NCBI GenBank assembly: GCA_963835165.1 | Contig: CAWIGD010000070.1 | Location: forward strand, 162,972-226,971 | Length of the DNA stretch: 64,000 nucleotides | Source: VAZQ01 sp963835165 | GTDB taxonomy: Bacteria > Pseudomonadota > Alphaproteobacteria > Rhizobiales > Xanthobacteraceae | Direction: 5' to 3' | In this document: positions 38,330 to 48,600 of the stretch, piece after piece | How the letters are laid out: every line of letters starts with the position of its first letter | Numbering within the stretch: position 1 is the first letter of the stretch | Translations under genes and position numbers: made by a program | The notes under the pieces: generated by a model | What the model saw: only the letters and a program-made list of their open reading frames with translations | Told to the model about the DNA's origin: nothing | Database searches by the model: none

Positions 38330-39972
38330 CAGCCGATCTCCGCCGAATTTGGCCCGACGAAACGGCCCTCGTCCATGCGAAGTTTGCGCGCAGGCAAGTC
38401 CAACTCGGCCAGATAGCGGTCGTCGTGAGTTATCACCACGATCGTTGCACCCGCCTGCTGCAACTCAGGCAACAGTTCATCATAGAATTTGCGTCGAAAG
38501 TCCGGATCTTGATCGGCAGTCCATTCATCCAGCAACAGGATCGGACGCTTCTCCAGCAGACTCACGATGAGGGCCAAGCGCTTGCGCTGTCCGCCCGAGA
38601 GGTCGAGCGTGCTGAATTCGCCGTCGCCGCCAAGGCGGGTCTTTTCTAACAGCCGGAATTGCGTCAGAAGCCGATCGACCTCGCCGGGATCGGGATCGGT
38701 TATCCCATAGAGCCGCTGAAACAGATGGTAATCAACGAAGATCGCGGCAATCAACGCGCGATAAGCATCGCGGTTGGCGTCATCGATGCGCACCCCGTCA
38801 AGCAGGATTTCGCCTGAATCGGGCTCGTACAGGCCAGAGAGCAATTTGAGAAATGTGGATTTGCCGGAACCGTTGCCGCCGCTGATGAAGACAAGGTCGC
38901 CGGAGTGCAAGGTGAAATTCAGGGGGCCCACCCGAAAGACGGCTTCGGATGATTTGTCCTTGTAACTGAACACGACATTGCGCATCTCGATCTTGTCGAA
39001 GCGCCGGCGAGGCTCGAGGGTGCCGACCTGCGCGGCGCCGGCGATTGCCCGCAACTTCGCCTCCAGCCGCTCGATATTGTCCGATGCGACATCCGCGGCC
39101 AGCAACACAGGTATCGTTTGCACGATACCCATGCACACTCCGACGACGAACATGAGAGCCGTTGTGACCTGCGTGATCGAACCGCCTTTGGTGTCGCTGA
39201 AAGCCGGCACCACAAACACGACGGCGGCGAGAAGCAGGTACATCGAACTCTGCGAGAAAACCAGCTGCTTGTAAGATTCGCTTTGGCTGCGAATTTTGAT
39301 GTTCGCTGCTGTTCTCGACACCTCGACAACATCGTCGAACAGGTCGTCGCTGCGCGAGCGATTGAGCCTGACCTCCTTGAATCCGTCCAGGAGGTCGATC
39401 AAGCGATCGAACAGGCGGTTGTCCCATTCGGCGGCCTCACGCGTGCCGGCGGCAACTTGACGGCTCTTGAAGTGAAATATCACGCCCGCAACGCTGATGA
39501 CCACCACGCTCACGGCAAAGGCCAGAAGCGACAGATACGCGATGTAGATTCCGACGAAGAAGACGAGAACAACCCCCTGGCCTGCAAACGCCACCATGTT
39601 CGTCGCCTGGGTGAGCGTCGCGGTCTCCTTGGTGATGGCCGCAACTATTGCGGCGCGCCCGATCTCGTCGAGCGGTAACAGTTCCGAGTGCCGCACCTCG
39701 TCCATGAGCCGCACCCGCAATTTGTGGATGATGGCTTCGATCTCGACGGTCGTGGCAATCAGAATGTAGTGCTGGGTCTTGATGAACAGGAGTAGCGCGA
39801 CGACGAAGAGGGCCGCTGACGAGACGCTGACCTCACCATTTCCCGCGGCTTGGGCGCCGGAGTTGATGGCAGCTAGAATGGCCGCATTGCTGACTCCTCC
39901 GAGACCGGACATGACGGCCAGCCGGTTCAGGGAGCCGTGCATTTCGCGGCGAACGAGTTGGAAAAAGGACAT
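38329..39972 (-). CDS. Cyclic-peptide-type ABC exporter (SyrD/PvdE family), fused membrane and ATPase domains
   Basis: This 547-aa half-transporter has about six membrane segments in residues 15-300. The ATPase domain has Walker A GGNGSGKST, signature LSGGQRKRLAL, Walker B PILLLDEW and H-loop VITHDDRY. The short interdomain arrangement and the phrase SGLYEPDSGEILLDG fit the cyclic-peptide transporter family, which exports NRPS products or their precursors to the periplasm. It is coupled to the SPFH gene downstream and follows a small membrane-protein gene. It is the most likely exporter of the peptide made by the NRPS at 45656 onward. Confidence 0.88.
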   Translation of the reverse strand: MSFFQLVRREMHGSLNRLAVMSGLGGVSNAAILAAINSGAQAAGNGEVSVSSAALFVVALLLFIKTQHYILIATTVEIEAIIHKLRVRLMDEVRHSELLPLDEIGRAAIVAAITKETATLTQATNMVAFAGQGVVLVFFVGIYIAYLSLLAFAVSVVVISVAGVIFHFKSRQVAAGTREAAEWDNRLFDRLIDLLDGFKEVRLNRSRSDDLFDDVVEVSRTAANIKIRSQSESYKQLVFSQSSMYLLLAAVVFVVPAFSDTKGGSITQVTTALMFVVGVCMGIVQTIPVLLAADVASDNIERLEAKLRAIAGAAQVGTLEPRRRFDKIEMRNVVFSYKDKSSEAVFRVGPLNFTLHSGDLVFISGGNGSGKSTFLKLLSGLYEPDSGEILLDGVRIDDANRDAYRALIAAIFVDYHLFQRLYGITDPDPGEVDRLLTQFRLLEKTRLGGDGEFSTLDLSGGQRKRLALIVSLLEKRPILLLDEWTADQDPDFRRKFYDELLPELQQAGATIVVITHDDRYLAELDLPARKLRMDEGRFVGPNSAEIG

Positions 39973-40055
39973 CAGAGCGATGTGGCCCGTTTACGCCTGC
40001 GCAGGACGCCAACCCCGACGAATGCGGACAACTGCGTCGTCGACCGCAACGGCAC

Positions 40056-40250
40056 TCAATTGCCCTGCGGGTATCGGTCCCGCTCGGTGCGTGATGGTCC
40101 GGTCAATATCAGGAGAAGCAGCACCAGCACGGGCGTGAGGAAAAGCGACAACAAGAAGGTGCCAAAAAAACCCATGCGGCGGTGACTGCCGCAGAGCCCT
40201 GCCAGGAGGCAGAATACGAGATACAATATGACGGCGATCGATAGCGTCAT
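40056..40250 (-). CDS. Small two-helix membrane protein
   Basis: This 64-aa ORF has two hydrophobic helices, LSIAVILYLVFCLLAGL and FFGTFLLSLFLTPVLVLLL, separated by GSHRRMG, with a charged tail. The clear amphipathic pattern and the basic loop argue for a real inner-membrane protein. It lies 83 nt upstream of the ABC exporter gene and 84 nt after a DUF697 gene, all leftward. The function is unknown; an accessory role to the exporter is possible. Confidence 0.65.
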   Translation of the reverse strand: MTLSIAVILYLVFCLLAGLCGSHRRMGFFGTFLLSLFLTPVLVLLLLILTGPSRTERDRYPQGN

Positions 40251-40334
40251 TAAGCCCTGTCTCCCTGTCCATCATTGCCAGTCCTGGGCCTAGCCGGCGG
40301 CGCGGGACAAGGCAAAGCGGTCAGAGCGGTATCG

Positions 40335-40952
40335 TCAAGAAATCGTGGGCGCCACGCCCGTGCTCGACGCACTCTGAGTGGTGGATCCTGGTGGAGGAGC
40401 GGAAGCTGATGCAGCAGATCGGGAATTCCATCTTTCCTTCTGAGCCTTGATGAATTCGCGATAGTCTGGCGGATTGAAGTCGAGCAGGGTCCCGCCCGAA
40501 GCGAAGTGCTGAATGAAGACCTTGCCGATCACATAAGTGGCGCCAGCAGAGAACACCGGCATCGTGAATGCAGAGATTGCCGTGCCGATTCCTGGAATGC
40601 TCTTGAGCGCACTGGTAATTCCCATCGCGGTGGTTGTAGCGGTACTGGCGGGAAGCACCGACCCTGCCAGGCTCGCAATGAGCGATTTGCCGCGATTTTC
40701 GACAAACGGAACGCCGTAGATGTCCGACAGACGGCGCAGCATCTCAAGTTGGACGCCGCCGACGGCGACGATGTCAACAATCGGCAGCGGGATCAATCCA
40801 GCGGCTCCGGACCACAGCGAGAAGCGGTCGACCAGTTTGGACGCAGCCTCATCGCGATCCCCGTCTGTCGTTTCGGTCGTGACGGAACCAATGCTGTCCT
40901 CCGCCGGGTCGCTCTTCTCGGCTGTGTCAGACCCAGTCGTTTTCTGTACCAT
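40335..40952 (-). CDS. DUF697 membrane protein, paralogue 1
   Basis: This 205-aa protein starts MVQKTTGSD at ATG 40952 with AAAGGA 8 nt upstream; an in-frame extension to 41150 is not protein-like. An acidic N-terminal 45 residues is followed by the DUF697 core: GLIPLPIVDIVAVGGVQLEM, RRLSDIYGVPF, SLAGSVLP and IPGIGTAISAF, with two or more membrane-compatible helices. The Ser/Ala/Pro-rich tail is low complexity. DUF697 domains occur in proteins linked to GTPases and stress, but the activity is undefined. The paralogue at 43866-44531 shares the order of conserved blocks. Confidence 0.75.
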   Translation of the reverse strand: MVQKTTGSDTAEKSDPAEDSIGSVTTETTDGDRDEAASKLVDRFSLWSGAAGLIPLPIVDIVAVGGVQLEMLRRLSDIYGVPFVENRGKSLIASLAGSVLPASTATTTAMGITSALKSIPGIGTAISAFTMPVFSAGATYVIGKVFIQHFASGGTLLDFNPPDYREFIKAQKERWNSRSAASASAPPPGSTTQSASSTGVAPTIS

Positions 40953-41315
40953 AGGTGGATCCTTTCTCGTCACCCGTGCGCCGGGCCACCGATCGACAAG
41001 CTTCCCCGACCAAACCGATCGACGCATGTGCGGCGTACGCCCAGCGTAGTGCTGGAATAGTAACATACGCATATAGCCGGTGCTAGGCGTTTGTCCTGGC
41101 TTTACAGCTATGTGCGCCCCACTCCACTTGACAAAGCGGGCCACCACCATAACGATTTGGCGGAATAGTGCTGCAAAGAAAATTGAGCACTCTGCGGCGT
41201 TCGGATCGATCTTATCCGGGCGGACTAAAGGTGGGTCGGCCGCTCCCCGCGAAATCCAGTTCGCCCATGATTGGGCATGACCGACGCCAGACAGTGATCC
41301 TCAAAGGAGGACGAC
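40953..41315. promoter_or_regulatory. Divergent intergenic region between DUF697-1 and mbtH-like gene
   Basis: These 363 nt carry no supported gene. The sequence is less GC-rich than its surroundings and must hold promoters for both directions. No confident operator or terminator was seen. An AAAGGAGG ribosome site for the mbtH-like gene ends at 41310. Confidence 0.45.
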
Positions 41316-41618
41316 GTGACCAATCCTTTTGAAGACGAAAACGGCGTCTACCACGTTCTAATCAACGATGAGGGCCAGCATTCGCTTTGGCCGAGCTTTA
41401 TCCAAGTCCCCGAGGGCTGGACCATCGTTCATGAATCCGGGAGCCGCGCCGCCTGCCTCGAATTCATAAATCAACATTGGACGGATATGCGTCCAAACAG
41501 TCTCGTCGAGCACATGAAAGAGTTGCCCGGAAGCGAGCAACCCAAGGGAACCGCCTCTTCCGATACGACTGAATCGAAGGGCAACGTTCTGCCTTGGGAC
41601 CACAAGACAAGACATTGA
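41316..41618 (+). CDS. MbtH-family NRPS accessory protein
   Basis: This 100-aa protein contains the whole MbtH signature in its first ~70 residues: NPFEDENGVYHVLINDEGQ, SLWPSF, VPEGWTIVHES, ACLEFINQHW and WTDMRPNSL. These proteins bind and activate the adenylation domains of NRPSs. The GTG start has AAAGGAGG upstream. A ~30-residue polar tail (SEQPKGTASSDTTESK) exceeds the usual ~70 aa length. Its presence ties this neighbourhood to the NRPS starting at 45656. Confidence 0.95.
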   Translation: MTNPFEDENGVYHVLINDEGQHSLWPSFIQVPEGWTIVHESGSRAACLEFINQHWTDMRPNSLVEHMKELPGSEQPKGTASSDTTESKGNVLPWDHKTRH

Positions 41619-41943
41619 CTGAAGAATACGGCGAGGTAAACGGGCATTCGCGATCCACAGCACGCGCAATGGCGGCCCCGCCGCCGGTTGCGCGCTCGGC
41701 CCCGGAGACAGGCGGGTTGGACGGCATGATCGCGGGAATCGCGCTCCCCATTGTCGTCCCCGCGCCGAGGAGTGTCGCAAGGTGCGAGGGAGTCCGTCCT
41801 TTCGGGATCCGGCCCAACTAGGCCCGCGCGATGTCTGGTCGTAATGCCCAACCGCGACCTACAATCAAACCGAAGCGCCGAACGCGGCATCGTTTACGTC
41901 GACGTCTCCACGCCGCGGCGACACAGAACAATCGGAGGTCCCC
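41619..41943. other. Intergenic stretch between mbtH-like and SbmA-type genes
   Basis: These 325 nt contain no supported gene; the overlapping ORFs have no protein-like pattern. A GGAGG site at 41934-41938 belongs to the next gene. Confidence 0.5.
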
Positions 41944-43704
41944 GTGACCGGCTTCGCCTCGTCCCTGTCCACCATATGGCGGCTTGCCATCCCGTATTTC
42001 CGGTCCGAGGACCGCTGGGCCGGACGCCTCTTGCTCTCGGCCCTGATTGCGACCGAGCTAAGTCTCGTCGGCATTACGGTCCTGCTCAATCAGTGGTACA
42101 ACACCTTCTACAATTCGCTGCAGGAGCGGAACTGGGATGTCTTCATTACCCAGCTCCTGTATTACTGTCTGCTCGCGGCGGCCGCGACAGTGCTTCAGGT
42201 TTACCAGCTCTATCTCAACCAATGGCTGCAGATTCGCTGGCGCCGTTGGATGACGAAGGTTTACATCTCCCATTGGCTCGAAAGTGCAACTCACTATCGC
42301 ATGCAACTGTTCGGCGACGCCGCCGACAATCCCGATCAACGCATCGCTGAAGACATCAGGCTTTTCATCGAGCGCGCGCTCACTATTGGTGTCGGGCTTC
42401 TCAGCGCGATCGTAACGCTTGCGTCCTTCGTTGTGATTCTTTGGGCGCTTTCGGACGCAGCGCCGTTGACCCTGTTCGGGACGGCGATCGCGATCCCGGG
42501 CTATCTCGTGTGGGCGGCGCTGATCTATGCGATTGTGGGTACGGCGCTCACTCATCTGATCGGCTGGCCGCTGGTCCAGCTCAATTTCAATCAGCAGCGC
42601 TACGAAGCCGATTTCCGCTTCAATCTGGTCCGCGTACGCGAAAACTCGGAGCAGATTGCACTGCTGACCGGCGAAACGGCCGAGTCCGACCGTTTGCTCG
42701 CACGCTTCGGCAAAGTCGCAGCCAATTGGCACCTCATCATGTCAAGGCAAAAGCGGCTGACCTTCTTCACTACGGCCTACAATCGCTTCGCACTCGTATT
42801 TCCCTTTATCGTCGTCAGCCCGGCCTATTTCGCCGGCTCCATGCAACTCGGCGGCCTGGTGCAGACCGCGGGCGCGTTTGGCAGCGTGCAGACTGCGCTG
42901 TCGTTTTTCGTGACCGTTTACCGCGACCTCGCCGAATGGCGTGCCGTGATTGAGCGCTTGGCCGGTTTCGATCGCTCGATCGCGATAGCACGCGCTTCCG
43001 CGCCGTCTCCCCCGCTCCCGCAGGACGATGTCGTACCCTCCATCGCCACGAAGGCGGGGCTGACGATTGGCGGGATGTCTGTCCACCTGCCAAACGGCGC
43101 GCCGCTCGTTGCAACCGAAGATCTCTTCATCGAGGCGGGTGGGCGCGCCCTGGTCACCGGCCCGTCCGGCTGCGGAAAGTCGACCTTCTTCCGCGCGATC
43201 GCCGGCCTGTGGCCGTTCGGAACGGGCACCGTCAAGGTGCCGCGTGGCGCCAAGCTGATGATGCTGCCGCAGCGGCCCTATTTCCCGTTGGACAGCCTCG
43301 AAGCGGCGGTGAGCTATCCATCCGAACCTGGCGAGTTCCCCCCAGAGCGCATGGCGCAGGTGCTCGAGTTCGTCGGACTGCCGGCGCTGGCACACCGGCT
43401 CTCCGACGAGGTGCACTGGAACCAGGTACTGTCGCTGGGCGAACAGCAACGCCTGGGCATCGCTCGCGCGATCCTGCAAGCGCCCGATTATCTGTTCTTG
43501 GACGAGGCCACTGCCTCTCTCGATGAGGCGTCGGAAGCCAAGCTTTACCTACTGCTGCAGGAACTGCTTCCACGCACAACGATCGTCTCGATCGGTCACC
43601 GCTCGACGCTCTTCGCATTCCACGACCGGCATCTGAAGCTCTCGCCCGAGGGCGGATATCACCACATCCGTGAAGCCGTGCTCGAGGGATCGACGAAAAA
43701 TTAG
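41944..43704 (+). CDS. SbmA/BacA-type ABC transporter with fused ATPase
   Basis: This 586-aa protein starts at GTG 41944 behind GGAGG. Residues ~1-340 form the SbmA/BacA-like membrane domain, recognisable by LLNQWYNTFYNSLQERNW, WRRWMTKVYISHWL and EADFRFNLVRVRENSEQIAL. Residues ~370-580 form an ATPase with GPSGCGKST, MLPQRPYFP, the ABCD-type signature LSLGEQQRL, YLFLDEATASLD and SIGHRS. Relatives move peptides, cobalamin or very-long-chain acyl groups. Lying between mbtH and the NRPS, it may export or take up the peptide product. It differs from the SyrD-like exporter at 38329-39972, so the locus has two transporters. Confidence 0.9.
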   Translation: MTGFASSLSTIWRLAIPYFRSEDRWAGRLLLSALIATELSLVGITVLLNQWYNTFYNSLQERNWDVFITQLLYYCLLAAAATVLQVYQLYLNQWLQIRWRRWMTKVYISHWLESATHYRMQLFGDAADNPDQRIAEDIRLFIERALTIGVGLLSAIVTLASFVVILWALSDAAPLTLFGTAIAIPGYLVWAALIYAIVGTALTHLIGWPLVQLNFNQQRYEADFRFNLVRVRENSEQIALLTGETAESDRLLARFGKVAANWHLIMSRQKRLTFFTTAYNRFALVFPFIVVSPAYFAGSMQLGGLVQTAGAFGSVQTALSFFVTVYRDLAEWRAVIERLAGFDRSIAIARASAPSPPLPQDDVVPSIATKAGLTIGGMSVHLPNGAPLVATEDLFIEAGGRALVTGPSGCGKSTFFRAIAGLWPFGTGTVKVPRGAKLMMLPQRPYFPLDSLEAAVSYPSEPGEFPPERMAQVLEFVGLPALAHRLSDEVHWNQVLSLGEQQRLGIARAILQAPDYLFLDEATASLDEASEAKLYLLLQELLPRTTIVSIGHRSTLFAFHDRHLKLSPEGGYHHIREAVLEGSTKN

Positions 43705-43865
43705 CGGCCTCCTGAGGGCGCGGGCATAACTCGCACTCGCTCGGCATCAACGGCTTTAGGATCGTTGCCAGTTCGGCTGTCTTGGTCGGTCGGCCAACGG
43801 CCCGCCGGCCTTGGTCTGCGGGGATAGTTTGGCAGTCGGTCCCCCTTTTTGCGGCCTGATGTCTG

Positions 43866-44531
43866 TCAGGTTCTCGCCGGCGCGGGAAGATCGTCCAGGC
43901 TCGACCCGCTTTCGAAGTGCTCGACAAAAATTCGGCCAATGCTGCGGGTGCAGGCAACCGCCGCAATGGACGAGACGGCGAGGCCAATGAGGCCGCTTCC
44001 GGGAACAACGTAGAAGAGTGTCGAGGTCGTGACCGCGCCCAGTCCGGTGGGCATCGCGCCGCCCATCAATCCGACCACGATGGCCCGCGCGCGGTCACGC
44101 TCGAACGGGATGCCATAGAGATCGCTCAGGAGCTTAACCATGCGCACGATGACGGCCGTGACGCTGGCGACATTCGCAATCGGCACCGGGATGATGCCTC
44201 CCACTGCCGCATAAGCGGTATGGCGTTCCACGATCACATTGGCCTGCGATCGCCGCCGCGTCACATCGATCCCGGCGCCCATCGGGGTTGCGCGCGCAAG
44301 CGCAGGCGGAGCAGGTGACGAATGGCCCTGCACCGGAACGGCCTCGACGACATCGCTCACATGCCCCGGCTTCACCGCCGCAGCCCGACTGTCCGGTCGC
44401 TCGCTAAACGCCGCCGGGGGGGCCGCAGGCGCCGCGTGCTGCTCGCCCGCAGCAGGCCCAGCGCTCGCCTCGGGGGAATTATCGGTCTTAGGTCTGATCG
44501 CCTTGGGAAGAGTTTTCTTGCTCACGCTCAC
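43866..44531 (-). CDS. DUF697 membrane protein, paralogue 2
   Basis: This 221-aa protein starts at GTG 44531, overlapping the ParA-like gene stop (GTGA). A Pro/Ala-rich disordered N-terminal half (about 1-95) precedes the DUF697 core: GGIIPVPIANVASVTAVIV, LLSDLYGIPFERDRARAI, GLMGGAMP and GRIFVEHFESGSSLDDL. The last phrase is nearly the same as in paralogue 1 (GKVFIQHFASGGTLLDF). Pairing with a ParA-type ATPase suggests the two act together at the membrane. The function is not known. Confidence 0.75.
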   Translation of the reverse strand: MSVSKKTLPKAIRPKTDNSPEASAGPAAGEQHAAPAAPPAAFSERPDSRAAAVKPGHVSDVVEAVPVQGHSSPAPPALARATPMGAGIDVTRRRSQANVIVERHTAYAAVGGIIPVPIANVASVTAVIVRMVKLLSDLYGIPFERDRARAIVVGLMGGAMPTGLGAVTTSTLFYVVPGSGLIGLAVSSIAAVACTRSIGRIFVEHFESGSSLDDLPAPART

Positions 44532-45178
44532 GCCGCCCGTTTGATGCCCAGGATGCCGTCAACTTCGTCGGCGATGGCCGCGATATCCCGCGCAGCCGGC
44601 CCCGCCGGGTCGATGAGGCTCGGCGTCGCACCCCAGAGTGCCGCCTCCGCGTAGACGACGCGATTCGTCATCTCGCTCTGAAGGAGCGGAAAACCTGCCT
44701 CGGCGAGTTCCGCACGGATGTGTTTGGCAATGACCGACTCGCGCGTCGTCTGCGCGAGCAGGCAGCGGAACACCGGATGTCTGCCGCTGATGCCGTTGAT
44801 GAGAATATTGAGTGTGTCCAACATGCGGTCGACATCGAATGGGGACGGTTTGACGGGAACCAAAATGAAATCGCTCATGGCGAGGCATGCCAGCGTCGTC
44901 TCAGAGCGAAAGCCGGGGGTATCGATGATGACCGGACCGCCGGCGGCGGCGAGACGCCGCGCCGTCTTCCATGCATCCTCGCTTGCATCCTCGACCACGG
45001 GCACGCCGCCAAGCGCCCGCTCCCGGGTTGCCAATCGAGCGATCGAGCGCTGAGGATCAGCGTCAATTATGGATGGGCGGCGACCCTCGAGCTGCCAATG
45101 AGCAGCCAGACAGCTTGCAACTGTGCTCTTGCCGCTGCCGCCTTTCATCGTCGCTACTGTGATGATAGAGCTCGTCAC
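44528..45178 (-). CDS. ParA/MinD-like ATPase
   Basis: This 216-aa protein starts at GTG 45178, which has GAGGAG at a good distance; an upstream TTG at 45202 has none. It begins TSSIITVATMKGGSGKSTVA, the deviant Walker A of ParA/MinD ATPases, followed by SIIDADPQRS and PVIIDTPGF. There is no N-terminal DNA-binding domain and no adjacent parB, so it is an orphan ParA of the kind that positions large complexes. It overlaps the DUF697-2 gene and diverges from the NRPS. A role in placing the synthetase or exporter is speculative. Confidence 0.88.
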   Translation of the reverse strand: MTSSIITVATMKGGSGKSTVASCLAAHWQLEGRRPSIIDADPQRSIARLATRERALGGVPVVEDASEDAWKTARRLAAAGGPVIIDTPGFRSETTLACLAMSDFILVPVKPSPFDVDRMLDTLNILINGISGRHPVFRCLLAQTTRESVIAKHIRAELAEAGFPLLQSEMTNRVVYAEAALWGATPSLIDPAGPAARDIAAIADEVDGILGIKRAA

Positions 45179-45655
45179 ATCCGTCTCCTCGCTAAATGCC
45201 AAAGCGACGAATCTACCGAATCAATGTTATCGTTTTCCGGTAGAACTGCCTACGGCCGAACCCCTTAGTCGATGGCTATTCGCCATGAATTTCGATATTT
45301 GATCAGAAATCGAAATGACCCTCGGACGGGTTGAACCCCCAGCCGGGGCGTTTCCCTCAGAATCAGCATTTCTGTCGAGGCGAGGTGGTTGATGAACGCC
45401 CGCTGTCGCGAGCGCCACGCTCGTGAGGCTCAAGCCGAGCGTCCATCACAACACACGTAGACTTGATCGTGAGCCGCCTCGAAAGCGGTTGGGAAAACTG
45501 TCGATTTTGTCCCTGCTTTTCACCCTGCAGGCCTTGTCCCCGACGAGCTCATGCGACCATGTCGCCTGAGCGTTCTTGCTTGACGAGTCGATTGTGCATC
45601 CGCAATAAATTCTGCTGGTTCAAGATGAAATCGGCAGCGTAGGACGCCTCCACGA
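45179..45655. promoter_or_regulatory. Divergent promoter region of the NRPS and ParA-like genes
   Basis: This 477-nt region has no supported gene and is AT-richer than its flanks. It contains ATTTCGAT (45289-45296) and ATCGAAAT (45309-45316), an 8-bp inverted repeat with 12-nt spacing, a possible operator. No clear promoter hexamers were identified. Confidence 0.5.
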
Positions 45656-48600
45656 ATGGCACGCAAGAGCTGGTATTCGTGGTCGCCCGCCTTGCCACGA
45701 GGACAGCAACGAGGCGGAGGAATACAGGAGAATAATCCTCTTCCTCTGTCGGATGCCCAGCTGGGAATCTGGTTCGCTCAGACCATCGACGAGTCGAGCC
45801 CGGCATACAATCTTGCCGAATACTTGGAAATCGGCGGCCCCGTCGACGCGACGCTGTTCGAGATGGCGCTGCGGCAGGTGGTGGATGAGACCGAGGCTCT
45901 GCATGTCCGCTTTGTCGGCACGGCTGACGGTCCAGGGCAGATCATTGGTTCTGCGCCCGATTGGTCGATGTCGCTCGTCGATGTCAGTGATACGCCCGAT
46001 CCACAAGCGGCGGCCGAACGATGGATGAAGGCCGATCTGGCGGAGCCGGTCGACCTCACGCATGGCCCCCTCTTCGCGTATGCCCTGTTCAAAGCAGCGA
46101 CCCGCCGTTTTTTCTGGTATTCGCGCTATCACCACATAGTAATGGATGGGTCCGGCTTCGCCCTGGTTGCTCGGCGAGTGGCGGACGTCTACTCGGCGCT
46201 CGCAGCTGGCCGGCCCGCCGCCCCTGCGACCTTTGGTTCTCTCGCTCTTCTGCTTGAAGACGATGCGGTGTATCGCGCTTCCAAGCGGTTCCAACAAGAC
46301 CGTCTTTTCTGGACCGACTATCTGGCGGGCCTGCCAGAACCGACGACGCTAGGCGAGCACGCGCGACCGACTCCTCACGGCTTCATTCGTCATACCGGCT
46401 TACTGCCGTTTTCGCGCATTCAGCAGCTGCGCTCAGTAGCGCACCGTACGGGCGTGAGCCTGCCGCAATTGGTCACTGCGGCTGCAGCCATTTTTGTGCA
46501 TCGTTTGACCAGTGCGCGAGACGTCGTTCTCGATATTCCGCTTACAGCGCGTATGACACCGGTTGCGCGACGCACGCCGGGCATGACGTCCAACGTCTTG
46601 CCGGTGCGGCTGGCTGTACGTCCGGACATGACCGTATCCGAGATGGTTCGCGAAACGACGCGACGGATGCGTCACGTGATCCGGCATCAACGCTACAACG
46701 TCGCGAACTTGCGTCGGGATATCGGACGGGCCGACCAAAGAATGTTCGGTCCGACGATCAATTTCATGCCGTTCGATTACGACCTGCATTTCGATGGCCA
46801 TCCGGTCGCAGCCCACAACCTCTCGAATGGGCCCGTCGATGATCTATCGATCGTTTTGTACGACCGATTGGACAGTCGTGACGTCCGGATCGATTTCGAT
46901 GGCAATCCGGCATCGTACGGCGCTGACAAGCTCGCGGGCCTTCACCAACGGTTCCTGAGACTTTTGGGCGCGCTTGACGAGCCCGACCAACCGATCGGCA
47001 AGCTCGACATTCTGAGCCCCGCAGAGCGTCACACCATCCTGCGGGAGTGGAACGACACCGCGCGTGCGGTCCCGGGCATGACCTTGCCTGAGCTGTTCGC
47101 GGCGCAGGTGGCGCGCACGCCGGCTGCGGATGCGGTGGTGTTCGAGGATGAGCGGCTGAGCTATGGCGAGCTCGATGCGCGTTCGAGCCAGCTGGCGCAT
47201 CACCTGCGCGGGCTCGGGGTCGGGCCCGAGGTGGTGGTGGGGCTGTGCATCGAGCGCTCGCTGGCGATGCTGGTGGGGCTGCTCGGCATCCTCAAGGCCG
47301 GGGGCGCCTATCTGCCGCTCGATCCGGACTATCCGCCGGAGCGGCTGGCGTTCATGCTGGCGGATGCCGGCGCGCCGGTGCTGCTCACCCGCGCGGCGCT
47401 GCGCGCGCATTTGCCCGCGCATGACGTCAGCAGCGCCGACGCGCGCATCGATGACGCGCACATCGTGTGCCTCGATGCCGACTGGCCCGCCATCGCGCAA
47501 CAGCCCACGACCGCCCCGGCCACCGGCCTCCAACCGCAACACCCGGCCTATGTCACTTACACGTCTGGGTCCACTGGAACGCCAAAGGGAGTTGTGATCA
47601 GCCACCACAATGTGGTGAGGCTCGTGAAGAGCGCTGACTATGTCGAGCTGACACCTGATGATGTTTTTCTGCATTTGGCGCCGCTTTCATTTGATGCCTC
47701 GACATTTGAGATTTGGGGCGCGTTGCTCAACGGAGCCAAGCTGGTCGTCTCTCCCGATGGCCCGCTCGACATAGCCAATCTCAAACTCATTATCGCGAAG
47801 GCCGGTGTCAGCGTGCTGTGGCTGACGGCAGCCCTGTTTCATCGGGTCGTCGATGAGGACCTTTCGGCCATTGCATGCATAAGGCAGCTGTTAGCCGGCG
47901 GAGACGTTCTATCTGTTCCGCACGTGCGCAAGTTCGTTGCGGCGCAGAATGGTGGTCGGTTGATCAACGGCTATGGTCCTACCGAAGGAACAACTTTCAG
48001 CGTCTGCTTCTCGGTGACTGGTCGGACCAACTTTCACGATTCCGTTCCGATCGGCCAACCCATATCGAACACGCGGGTTTACGTTCTGGACGGAGGTCTT
48101 GAGCCTGTCCCTGCTGGTGTGAGCGGAGAGCTTTACATAGCGGGTTCTGGCCTTGCGCGGGGCTATGTGGGGCGCTCGGGCCTGACGGCGGAGCGGTTTG
48201 TTGCGGACCCGTTCGGTGCGGCGGGGAGCCGGATGTACCGCACCGGGGACTTGGCGCGCTGGCGCGTTGATGGGGTGCTGGAGTTTCTGGGTCGTGCGGA
48301 TGCGCAGGTGAAGGTGCGGGGCTTCCGCATCGAGCCTGGGGAGATCGAGGCGGCACTGGTGCGCCATGGGGATGTTGCGCAGGCGGCGGTGATTGCGCGC
48401 GAGGACGGCCCCGGTGGCAAGCGGCTGGTTGGCTATGTGGTAGCGGCGGGGGCAGCGGTGCCCGATGCGGCGGCGTTGCGTGCGCATCTGGGGCGCAGCC
48501 TTCCCGAGCACATGGTGCCATCGGCGTTCGTGGTGCTGGATCGTCTTCCGCTCACGCCCAACGGCAAGCTCGACCGTCGTGCGCTGCCGGCGCCGGAGGC

